From Desulfobacterales bacterium (GTDB taxonomy: Bacteria > Desulfobacterota > Desulfobacteria > Desulfobacterales > JAFDDL01): a stretch of DNA of 64,000 bases. The stretch is taken from assembly GCA_034003325.1 (NCBI GenBank), contig JAVEYW010000001.1:95838-159837 (forward strand), in the 5' to 3' direction. Under the pieces are notes generated by a model, which made no database searches, had not been told where the DNA came from, and worked only from the letters and a program-made list of their open reading frames with translations. How positions within the stretch are numbered: position 1 is the first letter of the stretch; each line of letters starts with the position of its first letter. The translations under genes were made by a program, and so were the position numbers. This document shows, piece after piece, positions 17,930 through 24,912 of this stretch.

Positions 17930-19279
17930 TTAAACCTTGATAATCACTCTTTCATACATTCCCGCATAAACTGCGGTCGTCGCTTCCCAAGTGTGATACC
18001 GGCGCGCCCAAGTTAAGCCGTTTTGTGCGAGTCGTTCGCGGACTTGCGAGTTTAAAAGCAGGTTGTCCAGGGCTTCGGATAGGGCTTTTTCATCGCCGGC
18101 CGGAAATAGCAGGCCGGTTTCATTGTGTTTAATTAGTTCTTTATGACCACCTACGTCGCTTGCCACCAACGCCTTGCCCATGGCCATGGCCTCCAGTGGT
18201 TTCAAGGGTGTTACCAGTTCGGTCAGTCGCATGGCGTAACGGGGGTAGGCGAGAATGTCGATCATGGCATAGACGCCGGGGACCCGTTCGTGGGGGATGC
18301 GGCCGGAGAAGATTACGCTATCGCGTAATCGCTGGGAGGCGGAAAAGCTGGGAAGCTGGGACGCTGGGACGCTGAGCGGCAAAGAGCTTGGAGCAGGGAG
18401 CTTAGAGCTTAGAGCAGGGGGCGCGAAGACGCTGGGCTGCTGGGCTGCTGGGCTGCTGGGCGGTGTGTTGAGTTGGTTGATTTGGGCTTTTAGTTCTTTT
18501 TCCATTTCACCGCCGCCGACAAGCAGTAAAACTGCGCTGGGATGCTTGGAGGCTATACGCGAGAAGGCGCTTACTAAGAGGTCGAGGCCTTCGTAACGGT
18601 AAAAAGAACCTATGAAGCCGATTACCTTTTTGCCTTCCAGGTTCCAGGCGGTTTGGTATTCCTCGTCCGGGGGGGTCGGTTTGAAATCATCCGGGTTCAC
18701 ACCGTTGAAGACCGGGGTTATTTTATCGGACGGGATGCCGCGGGCGATGAGGTCTTGTTTCAGGCCGTTGCAAAGGACGGCGATATGAGCTGCTTTTTTG
18801 CAGACATGGGTTTCAACGGCTCGGGTCAAGCGGTATTTGATTGAATTTTCCGCGTAGGTACCGTGGTCAACGGCCGCGTCTTCCCAAAAGGCTCGGATTT
18901 CGTACACGACCGGGATATTGAGGGCCTTGCCGACACTGAGCGCGGGTAGCGCGTTCAGGACCGGGGAGTGGGCGTGGATGATGTCCGGCTTTTCAAGCAC
19001 GATTACTTCCTGCAATCTTTTTTTTAAGGCGGCCATGAGCTGAAGTTCGCCCAGGATGGGCAGGCGGCTTCCACCTACGGCACCGGTGCGGTAATAATCA
19101 AAGCCGTTGATGGTTTCTTTCGAGTGGCTCTCTCCTTTCCAGCTCGCTTCGTGTTTGGGGGAGGTGAGAATGACCGGGTGGTATCCCATTTTCCGCTGCG
19201 ACCGAAAGAGGTTCTGGCTTCGAAAGGTGTAACCGCTGTGAAGCGGGAGGCTGTGGTCGAGAATGTGGAGGATTTTCAT
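17930..19279 (-). CDS. Exosortase-type GT4 with in-frame repeat insertion
   Basis: Glycosyltransferase family 4 of the type found beside exosortase A (Daro_2409-like). MKILHILDHSLPLHSGYTFR, AFWEDAAVDHGTY and FNGVNPDDFKP are characteristic, and the C-terminal domain has the EPLEAMAMGKALVASDVGGH region as LKPLEAMAMG. Residues about 270-317 (nt 18331-18471) are a Pro/Ala/Ser/Gln-rich stretch encoded by repeat DNA, placed between KAQINQL and LRDSVIFSGRIPHERV, which are adjacent in ordinary members. The frame is kept. The insertion should sit on a surface loop of the donor domain, so activity may survive. It is 42 bp downstream of the small gene at 19322. Confidence 0.88.
   Translation of the reverse strand: MKILHILDHSLPLHSGYTFRSQNLFRSQRKMGYHPVILTSPKHEASWKGESHSKETINGFDYYRTGAVGGSRLPILGELQLMAALKKRLQEVIVLEKPDIIHAHSPVLNALPALSVGKALNIPVVYEIRAFWEDAAVDHGTYAENSIKYRLTRAVETHVCKKAAHIAVLCNGLKQDLIARGIPSDKITPVFNGVNPDDFKPTPPDEEYQTAWNLEGKKVIGFIGSFYRYEGLDLLVSAFSRIASKHPSAVLLLVGGGEMEKELKAQINQLNTPPSSPAAQQPSVFAPPALSSKLPAPSSLPLSVPASQLPSFSASQRLRDSVIFSGRIPHERVPGVYAMIDILAYPRYAMRLTELVTPLKPLEAMAMGKALVASDVGGHKELIKHNETGLLFPAGDEKALSEALDNLLLNSQVRERLAQNGLTWARRYHTWEATTAVYAGMYERVIIKV
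18331..18471. repeat. GCTGGGA-type array inside GT4 coding sequence
   Basis: About 140 bp of degenerate short tandem repeats: GCTGGGAGG/GCTGGGACG units, then units of the form GAGCTTAGAGC, then CTGGGCTG units. The whole tract lies inside the GT4 gene at 17930 and reads in frame on the minus strand as a Pro/Ser/Ala-rich linker. Confidence 0.9.
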
Positions 19280-19321
19280 TTTCTTTCGCCTCGAAGAACA
19301 GCATCCTGGAACGGGTACAGC

Positions 19322-19597
19322 TTATCTGGATAAAATTTCTTTGGCATAAAGATATCTGAGTTTTAATGCTTTGGGGAAAAGCCCGCTGAGCACCTCTTCA
19401 CTGAGAACCTCCGTTTTTAATCGGTCGGCCGGGATGAGCCGGAGCAATGTATACCAGTCGCAGCCGGTCAACAATTTGCGGTAAAGTTCGTTCTTGTCGC
19501 CGGGGTGACGCTCGGCTTTACCTTCAAGCAATTGCGCCAGATATGCGGGGTCGATATGTTTGTCCCAGGTGAGAAGGGGTGAGTTCTTTGGGCTCAT
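19322..19597 (-). CDS. Small protein of unknown function
   Basis: Open frame of 91 codons between two exosortase-type glycosyltransferases, 5 bp after one and 42 bp before the other, which supports real expression as part of the operon. The protein is mixed, charged and predicted soluble, with no signal peptide, membrane segment or recognised motif; the C-terminal half (FPKALKLRYLYAKEIL) is likely helical. I do not recognise the family. The ATG at 19595-19597 follows a short tract of the CCCAAYRAA-type repeat that also encodes the end of the upstream gene. Confidence 0.55.
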   Translation of the reverse strand: MSPKNSPLLTWDKHIDPAYLAQLLEGKAERHPGDKNELYRKLLTGCDWYTLLRLIPADRLKTEVLSEEVLSGLFPKALKLRYLYAKEILSR

Positions 19598-19602
19598 GGA
19601 GT

Positions 19603-21030
19603 TTATAGGGTTTTTCGAGTTCGTTGGGTTACCGGGGCGCTCAGGGCAATTTGACCGGCGATTATCAGCCGGTTCAGTTGGTTCATGTTGGCGGTCCAGT
19701 CATAGTGTTTCATGACAAATTCCCGGGCGGCGTTGCCAAGTTGCTCCCGTTGGGCGTTGTCCTTAAAAAGCGCCTTGATCCCCTCCGCAAAGGACAGCGC
19801 CGAGTCGGCAACCACCAGGTGTTCCCCGGGGGTGGCCGAGACCCCTTGAACGGCGGCGGCGGTGGTAACAATGGGTTTGCCCATTGCCATGGCCTCAAGG
19901 ACCTTATTCTGGACGCCGCGGGCCATACGCAAGGGGATAACACAAATGTCGGCCATGGCATAATAAGGGCGGACATCGTCCACAAAGCCGGTTACGGATA
20001 TCCCGTCAGCGTCGGCCAATGCCCTTACTTGCGCTGTCGGGTTGCTGCCGACGATTAAAAATTGCAGATCGGGGTTACCCGCTCGCAACGCCGGGAAAAT
20101 TTCGCGACAAAACCAGCTGACGCCGTCGATGTTGGCTTGGTAGTCCATTGCGCCGGTGAAGAGGAGGCAGAAACGCTGGGAAGCTGGGAGGCAGAAACGC
20201 TGGGAAGCTGGAAGGCAGAAACGCTGGGAAGCTGGAAGGCAGAAACGCTGGGAAGCTGGGAGGCAGAAACGCTGGGAAGCTGGAAGGCAGAAACGCTGGG
20301 AAGCTGGGAGGCTGGGAAGCTGGGAGGCAGAAGCGCTGGGGATGAAATAGGTTGAATCTACTCCGTTTGGGATGACGGAGAGGTTTCGGGCTGTCGGGTA
20401 GAGGGTTTTAAAGAGGTCGGCTTCTTTTTGGGAAACGAAGATCGAGTGGTCGAAGGTTTGGTTAATCTTTATTTCGTAGGCAAGAAGACGATCAAATTCT
20501 GTTTTATAGATAAGGTTCATTGGGAGTTTTGATTGTTGCGCGTATTGGCGCCATTTGTCGGAGTCTAGGTCGCAGAAATCAATTAAAAGGCTGGGAGGCT
20601 GGGACGCTGGGACGCTGGGAGGCGAAACAGCCGAGAGGCATTCTTGCTTACAAGTATTTGAGTTCAGCATGTATTCGGCCATGGGGGAGGAGAAACAGAT
20701 AACGGCATCATAGGGGGTTTCTATGCACCACTGGTTGACCACCCGCTGGAGTTTTTTGCTGTAAAAATAGCCCACGGATATTGCGCCACCTTTTAGAAGA
20801 CTGAACAGCCCTTTTATTTTTGATAAAAGCTTGTTTAAGGGTTCTACGTGAATATGTCGGCAATAAGCCTCCAGATCTTTTCGATATTGCAGATCGTTTG
20901 GGTCGTCTGCGAAACAGGCCAAATCAATCTGGTGGCCCTTTGAGAGATACTTTATCTCGTTGAAGGAGCGGATTTTATCCCCTTTGTTGGGGGGATAGGG
21001 GATGCGATGGCATAAAAATAAAATGTTCAT
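19603..21030 (-). CDS. Exosortase-type GT4 (stp1-like) with two repeat insertions
   Basis: GT4 glycosyltransferase of the PEP-CTERM/EpsH1-associated sugar transferase group. The start MNILFLCHRIPYPPNKGDK, the segment LIDFCDLDSDKW and the donor-domain region ARGVQNKVLEAMAMGKPIV are typical. Two in-frame tracts of repeat DNA interrupt it: residues about 131-147 (nt 20590-20640) before LIDFCDLDSD, and residues about 231-290 (nt 20161-20340), where LPASQRFC is repeated six times between NGVDSTYF and LLFTGAMDY. Without them the protein would have the usual length of about 400. The six added cysteines are unusual for a cytoplasmic loop. The C-terminal residues QRTRKTL come from a different 9-bp repeat. 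Confidence 0.88.
   Translation of the reverse strand: MNILFLCHRIPYPPNKGDKIRSFNEIKYLSKGHQIDLACFADDPNDLQYRKDLEAYCRHIHVEPLNKLLSKIKGLFSLLKGGAISVGYFYSKKLQRVVNQWCIETPYDAVICFSSPMAEYMLNSNTCKQECLSAVSPPSVPASQPPSLLIDFCDLDSDKWRQYAQQSKLPMNLIYKTEFDRLLAYEIKINQTFDHSIFVSQKEADLFKTLYPTARNLSVIPNGVDSTYFIPSASASQLPSLPASQRFCLPASQRFCLPASQRFCLPASQRFCLPASQRFCLPASQRFCLLFTGAMDYQANIDGVSWFCREIFPALRAGNPDLQFLIVGSNPTAQVRALADADGISVTGFVDDVRPYYAMADICVIPLRMARGVQNKVLEAMAMGKPIVTTAAAVQGVSATPGEHLVVADSALSFAEGIKALFKDNAQREQLGNAAREFVMKHYDWTANMNQLNRLIIAGQIALSAPVTQRTRKTL
20161..20342. repeat. 24-bp tandem repeat (6 copies) inside GT4 gene
   Basis: Six near-identical 24-bp units of the form CAGAAACGCTGGGAAGCTGG plus four bases, followed by two GCTGGGAGG units. 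The period is eight codons, so the number of copies can change without a frameshift. The minus-strand reading gives LPASQRFC repeated. Confidence 0.95.
20588..20640. repeat. 9-bp GCTGGGAGG array inside GT4 gene
   Basis: Four 9-bp units (GCTGGGAGG, GCTGGGACG, GCTGGGACG, GCTGGGAGG) and a degenerate flank within the stp1-like gene. On the coding strand they encode a Pro/Ser/Ala/Gln run next to the conserved LIDFCDLDSD segment. Confidence 0.85.
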
Positions 21031-21037
21031 TTTATTT

Positions 21038-21080
21038 TTGCTGGGAAGCTGAGTCGCTGGAAGGCTTGGAGGCTAAAAAC
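21038..21080. repeat. Short degenerate GCTGGGA tract upstream of stp1-like gene
   Basis: About four units (GCTGGGAAG, CTGAGTCG, CTGGAAGG, CTTGGAGG) in the 79-bp gap between the four-helix-bundle gene and the GT4 gene. With the array at 21479 it flanks the four-helix-bundle gene on both sides. Confidence 0.75.
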
Positions 21081-21109
21081 AAAAGAGCACCATTGGAAAT
21101 ATCTAATTG

Positions 21110-21478
21110 TCAGCATTTATGGTTTAAAATTTTTTGGTAAAAAGCCCAAAGTCTTTGACCCAGCTTGCCATATCCTTCAACTAAATTGGAGTAAGAATCA
21201 TCGAGGACATAGCCGAGCCGATTGGCAAAATGAAGCAGATACTTCGTTTCGGCTAAAGAACCCAGGCTGATATTGATGAAATTGGCAAGTTCTTTATCCC
21301 CTCGTCTGGAATATCCTTCCACAATATTTGTTGGGATGGATAATGCAGACCTTCTCACCTGGGAAGTGAGCCCGTAACGCTCTTCCTTTGGAAAACCCTT
21401 TGAAACCAGGTAAACGTTATAGGCCAATTCATCTCCCAACTTCCAGACATCCAGCTTTTTCCATCTGTCTTCAACCAT
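21110..21478 (-). CDS. Four-helix-bundle protein (S23/IVP type)
   Basis: Small soluble protein of 122 residues of the four-helix-bundle family first noted in 23S rRNA intervening sequences. Recognisable segments are KLDVWKLGDELAYNVY, ERYGLTSQVRRSALSIPTNIVEGYSR, and ELANFINISLGSLAETKYLL. The family's function is unclear; a relative serves as accessory protein of diversity-generating retroelements, but no reverse transcriptase is present here. The ATG at 21476-21478 is preceded by GGGAGG six to seven bases upstream, and that sequence is the last unit of the neighbouring repeat array. Repeat tracts flank the gene on both sides, so gene plus arrays may have moved as one unit. Confidence 0.87.
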   Translation of the reverse strand: MVEDRWKKLDVWKLGDELAYNVYLVSKGFPKEERYGLTSQVRRSALSIPTNIVEGYSRRGDKELANFINISLGSLAETKYLLHFANRLGYVLDDSYSNLVEGYGKLGQRLWAFYQKILNHKC

Positions 21479-21605
21479 GCCCCACCTCCCAGCCTCATAG
21501 CCTCCCAGCTTCCCAGCTTCCCAGCCTCATAGCCTCCCAGCCTCCCAGCCTCCCAGCCTCCCAGCCTCATAGCTTCCCAGCCTCCCAGCCTCCCAGCCTC
21601 ACAAC
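21479..21605. repeat. CCTCCCAGC array between four-helix-bundle and vanZ-like genes
   Basis: About a dozen 9-bp units (CCTCCCAGC with CTTCCCAGC and CCTCATAGC variants). The distal end lies within the vanZ-like gene and encodes its last ten or so residues; the proximal end supplies a GGGAGG ribosome-binding sequence for the four-helix-bundle gene on the minus strand. Confidence 0.93.
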
Positions 21606-21965
21606 CCCTCCCACAACCGCACCAACAGCATTTAGCAACACATCCATTCCTCCCCCATACCTGCCGGGGACAAAAGCCTGATGGATTTCATCCAAACACC
21701 CGAACCCCGTTGAAACTAAAATTGCCAGCAGAATCGAAACCCGGGGGGATAATTTTTTCTCTCTTAGCCCTCCCACCCACAGAAACGACAACAAGGCATA
21801 TAAAGGGATGTGCAATAAGTTCTGAAGCGTCGGTTCAATATAGGGGACCCACTGAAACCCGTCAGAATCATTCATCGGAATGGATGACGAAATAAAGATC
21901 AGAACCATCAGCCCAATGGCTATAAAAATTGATTTACTGTTTTTAATGATCCCTCCAGGCTCCAC
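21567..21965 (-). CDS. VanZ-like membrane protein with repeat-encoded tail
   Basis: Protein of 132 residues resembling VanZ-family proteins, which occur in many exosortase loci. Three to four membrane segments are seen (IFIAIGLMVLIFISSSIP, LLHIPLYALLSFLWV, ILLAILVSTGFGCLDEIHQ). The conserved DEIHQAFVPGRYGGGMDVLLNAVG motif is present in the C-terminal third. The last ten residues, LGGWEAGKL and neighbours, come from the adjacent repeat array, so the native stop appears to have been replaced. The start is a GTG at 21963-21965; an ATG at 21908 is an alternative. The role in the pathway is not established. Confidence 0.8.
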   Translation of the reverse strand: MEPGGIIKNSKSIFIAIGLMVLIFISSSIPMNDSDGFQWVPYIEPTLQNLLHIPLYALLSFLWVGGLREKKLSPRVSILLAILVSTGFGCLDEIHQAFVPGRYGGGMDVLLNAVGAVVGGVVRLGGWEAGKL

Positions 21966-21984
21966 ACGCTAATGCCACCATCGT

Positions 21985-22108
21985 CCCAGCCGCCTCCCAG
22001 CCTCCCAGCTTCCCAGCCTCCCAGCCTCTTTGCCTCCCAGCTTCCCAGCCTCTTTGCTTCCCAGCCTCTTTGCCTCCCAGCCTCTTTGCTTCCCAGCCTC
22101 TTACGCCA
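21985..22108. repeat. CCTCCCAGC / CCTCTTTGC array between vanZ-like and femAB-like genes
   Basis: About thirteen 9-bp units alternating CCTCCCAGC, CTTCCCAGC and CCTCTTTGC. It fills the gap between the vanZ-like and FemAB-like genes. The last unit reaches the stop codon of the FemAB-like gene at 22101. On the transcribed (minus) strand it is G-rich. Confidence 0.92.
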
Positions 22109-23189
22109 AATACTTCGCAAGCCGGGGCCCAATGATTTTCGTAGCCCCAAGCGGCAATTTCCGCCACATTTCAATTTTTCGCTTGTATTTCGGGTTGGCG
22201 GGGCTGAGGTTCGGCATTTCCGTGGCGTTGACCAGGTGATACTGATAGGCAAGTTGCGTTGGCTCGAAACCCCAGTGGCGTTTAAAATTGAAGGAACCGG
22301 TTCCCATCTTGCTGCGCCCGTAATCGAATACTTTGTAGCCGTTCTCGCAGCCGTATTTCATGAGTTGCCAATACATGAAATCGTTGGGTGCGAATTTACG
22401 GTATTCGGGCTTGGATCCCGCCCAATACGGCACGACTTGATCTTTATAAAAGAAGGACATGACGGCGGCGATTGGGATCTTGTCCTTATCGCGAATCACA
22501 AGGATTTCCACCTTGTCGTCAAATAGGCTTACAAAATGTTCAAACAATTTTTTGGAGAAAATGGGGGTTCCCAAATGATGGTAGCTTTCAGCCATAAGTT
22601 GGTAATGTTCGTGAAGAAGGTGAGAACCGAATTCCGCTGTCAAACCATATTTTTCCCCCTGGCGAATCATTCGCCTGGCTTTTCGAGGGATGGCCGTTAA
22701 ATTTTCATCGAGATTCGGGAATATTTCTCGCCTGAAATTGTAATACAAATCTTTTGTGGCAAGCCCGTCAATGGGTGTCCTGTTACGAAGCTCCAGGTAG
22801 TCACATCCCAGTTCGGTTGCTAGGGCTTTCGCTTTTTCTAATAGCACCCCCTCCACCTCCTTTGAATCACTGAGGGGGCCTCCGATTTCGGCAAAGGGGA
22901 CGGAGATTAAAAAATCTCCGAACAAAAGACTTTTTATTCGAAAAAGAGGAAGAACGCCGATAATGGTTGCGCGTTGAGGCGGGCCACCTGTCTCGCCATA
23001 ATCCATGCCGGTGGCTACAAGATAATAGCTTTTATGTCCAAAAGTGAGCGCAACAACCTCTTTCCAAGCGGTTAAATGAAACAACGTACCGTTTGGGTGG
23101 TTTTGAACATACGCATCCCAGGCATCGCTTTCCGTTTCTTGAATGAATCTTGTTTCAATATTAGGGGTTAAAAGCATTGAACTCGCCAT
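22101..23189 (-). CDS. FemAB-like protein, PEP-CTERM associated
   Basis: GNAT-fold protein of 362 residues of the FemAB-related type found in exosortase loci. The first part reads WDAYVQNHPNGTLFHLTAWKEV, then GVLPLFRIKSLLFGDFLISVPFAEIGGPL; the second GNAT half has SYHHLGTPIFSKKLFEHF and YWQLMKYGCENGYKVFDYGRSK followed by GSFNFKRHWGFEP. These are diagnostic. FemAB proteins transfer aminoacyl groups from tRNA; the target in exosortase systems is unknown. The HepT gene stops 18 bp upstream. The C-terminus LAKYLA ends as the repeat array begins. Confidence 0.88.
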   Translation of the reverse strand: MASSMLLTPNIETRFIQETESDAWDAYVQNHPNGTLFHLTAWKEVVALTFGHKSYYLVATGMDYGETGGPPQRATIIGVLPLFRIKSLLFGDFLISVPFAEIGGPLSDSKEVEGVLLEKAKALATELGCDYLELRNRTPIDGLATKDLYYNFRREIFPNLDENLTAIPRKARRMIRQGEKYGLTAEFGSHLLHEHYQLMAESYHHLGTPIFSKKLFEHFVSLFDDKVEILVIRDKDKIPIAAVMSFFYKDQVVPYWAGSKPEYRKFAPNDFMYWQLMKYGCENGYKVFDYGRSKMGTGSFNFKRHWGFEPTQLAYQYHLVNATEMPNLSPANPKYKRKIEMWRKLPLGATKIIGPRLAKYLA

Positions 23190-23207
23190 GGCCTCATTCA
23201 GTTTGGC

Positions 23208-23630
23208 TCAGGAGTTTTTTAGCGCTTGAATGATTGCAGTTTTGTAAGTGGTAAAATCTGTCAGATTTTTTTTCAGAATGGCGACAACGATTTCTGCATC
23301 AACGTTATCATAGTGGTGCACAACGACATTTCTGAATTTGGCCATCTTTTTCATTGTTTCAAAAAGATTCTTATTGATCAGTTTGTTGTCGTAAAGAACC
23401 TCAAAGGTTTCAACATAGCTGTTTGGAATCCGGTATTTTTTATCAGAAATAATGTGGCTCGCAATATCCGCGCACGTTTCGATCATCATCTGTAATGTTC
23501 TCTCGATAATCCTTTGAATTTTCCAGTCTTTTCGGTATTGAGAGATGCTGATATATTTGAATTCTTGTATTTGCCTTAAATATTCTTCAAGTTCAGATAG
23601 TTTTCGCAGTATCAAGGTTTCATCAACCAT
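23208..23630 (-). CDS. hepT: HepT-like HEPN ribonuclease toxin
   Basis: HEPN-domain protein of 140 residues (DUF86/HepT family). The ribonuclease motif R-x4-H-x-Y is present as RNVVVHHY at residues 100-107. Partner HepT toxins cleave RNA and are neutralised by the MNT nucleotidyltransferase. The ATG overlaps the end of the mntA-like gene by 8 bp, which indicates translational coupling. The pair sits within the exosortase operon between a deacetylase and a FemAB-like gene, an unusual site for a toxin-antitoxin module. Whether it is active is not shown. Confidence 0.85.
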   Translation of the reverse strand: MVDETLILRKLSELEEYLRQIQEFKYISISQYRKDWKIQRIIERTLQMMIETCADIASHIISDKKYRIPNSYVETFEVLYDNKLINKNLFETMKKMAKFRNVVVHHYDNVDAEIVVAILKKNLTDFTTYKTAIIQALKNS

Positions 23631-24045
23631 TGAGAAACCTCCGTTTTAATATGTTCTTTTCGATGTATGAAAAGTCGAAATACTCCCTCATGGTCAAGGA
23701 TTCATAGGCATGCCGAATAAAAGGCGCTTTGTCCGTTAACAGTTTACCATGTGACAAAATTCTCATTTTCAGGGGTAACGGCGCGCAATTTAAAACAACA
23801 AGATCTATTTCATCGGTTTTGAGCGTATCGATCAGGCCGCCGAGTATTTCCAGCTTTCGTTCGGGTATATTCTTCTGAGGGGATAAAAATACCGCAATAT
23901 CAACATCGCTTAGCGGCAAAAGGCCTTTTTTTGTTAAACCTCCGAATAGATAAGAAAAACTAACAAATGGCAACGAGTTGAGATATTCCACCGCGTTGGG
24001 GATCAGCGCCATAATATTTGGGGGCAATTTTTTGTTTTTAATCAT
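23623..24045 (-). CDS. mntA: MntA-like nucleotidyltransferase antitoxin
   Basis: Minimal nucleotidyltransferase of 140 residues, partner of HepT. Known MntA antitoxins inactivate HepT by adding AMP to a tyrosine. The catalytic region reads FGGLTKKGLLPLSDVDIAVF: the two metal-binding Asp residues (47 and 49) are present with the right spacing, but the usual GS of the GSX10DXD motif is GG (residues 35-36). Loss of this Ser may reduce nucleotide binding. The start overlaps the stop of the upstream deacetylase by 8 bp (ATGATTAA), and its end overlaps hepT by 8 bp. Confidence 0.83.
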   Translation of the reverse strand: MIKNKKLPPNIMALIPNAVEYLNSLPFVSFSYLFGGLTKKGLLPLSDVDIAVFLSPQKNIPERKLEILGGLIDTLKTDEIDLVVLNCAPLPLKMRILSHGKLLTDKAPFIRHAYESLTMREYFDFSYIEKNILKRRFLNG

Positions 24046-24910
24046 GGCGTAATGGGCACAAGGTCATGTTAAGGTAATCCCGAAGGGTTATGAATTGACA
24101 ATGATTAAACGCCTTGATGAACCGGTAAAGCCTTGCGTATGTCTTTTGCAGATTCACATAATGCCGAAATTGGTAGCTACGAGGAATGCCGGTTACCCGT
24201 GGTTGATTCGGGTCAATCTCCCAGGGGTGCATGTAAAAAAGATATGCGCTCGTATTGTTGAGAATCTTTTTTACCCCCAGTTTAAACAGTGAAAACGGCA
24301 TCAATCGAAAGTACCCCCCGCCGCTCCAAGGTAAAACATGTTTGTTAAGGGTTAAGTTGCTTACCGGCAATTCGTGAAAGGAATCGGAAACAGCGTAAGC
24401 GATGCCCGTTTTTCTAAAACCTGAAAAATCAACCTTTCCATATCGACCGTGCATCCCAAAGGAATTGTAGCTGGAATCGTATTGGTATCCGCAGTCTTCA
24501 ATGATTCTCAATAAATCCATATTTATTGAGAAACTGGGTGCTCGGTAGCCGATGACCGGCGCGCCGATAAGGTCTTCGAGAAAATGCTTGCTGCCGATTA
24601 AATCCTCTTTAAATTCAGATGGCTGAATCTTTGTGCACAGTTCATGCGCAAAGCCGTGGGATGCAACTTCGTGGCCTCTGTTATGAATCTCTTTGACCAG
24701 GTGCGGTAACTGTTTTGCGATCCACCCCAGAATGAAAAAGGTGGTTTTTGGGTTTAAATCGACGGCATCGAAAAGGTCCAAAAGCCGATGGGTGTTGCGC
24801 TCCACCCGAAGTTCGCGGTCGTTCCAGGTGGCATAAGGAATGACCGACTTGAAATTCTCAACCTGAAACCAGTCTTCAACATCTATCGTCAGGAGAATTG
24901 TGTCAAACAC
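24038..24910 (-). CDS. Polysaccharide deacetylase, exosortase-locus type
   Basis: NodB-like deacetylase of 290 residues of the subfamily that accompanies exosortase A. The start ILLTIDVEDWFQVENF contains motif 1 (TIDVED). ASHGFAHELC carries the metal-binding histidines, and GYRAPSFSI is motif 3; HPWEIDPNQPR near residue 230 is characteristic of the subfamily. It should de-N-acetylate the exopolysaccharide. It begins 2 bp after the outer-membrane protein gene and its stop overlaps the mntA start. The length is typical. Confidence 0.93.
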   Translation of the reverse strand: MFDTILLTIDVEDWFQVENFKSVIPYATWNDRELRVERNTHRLLDLFDAVDLNPKTTFFILGWIAKQLPHLVKEIHNRGHEVASHGFAHELCTKIQPSEFKEDLIGSKHFLEDLIGAPVIGYRAPSFSINMDLLRIIEDCGYQYDSSYNSFGMHGRYGKVDFSGFRKTGIAYAVSDSFHELPVSNLTLNKHVLPWSGGGYFRLMPFSLFKLGVKKILNNTSAYLFYMHPWEIDPNQPRVTGIPRSYQFRHYVNLQKTYARLYRFIKAFNHCQFITLRDYLNMTLCPLRHD

Positions 24911-24912
24911 GG

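Noticed and set aside
20161-20342. Tandem 24-bp units as a CRISPR array
   Set aside because: Units are directly adjacent with no spacers and lie inside an open reading frame.
21110-21478. Diversity-generating retroelement accessory protein
   Set aside because: The four-helix-bundle family includes such proteins, but there is no reverse transcriptase or template/variable repeat pair here.
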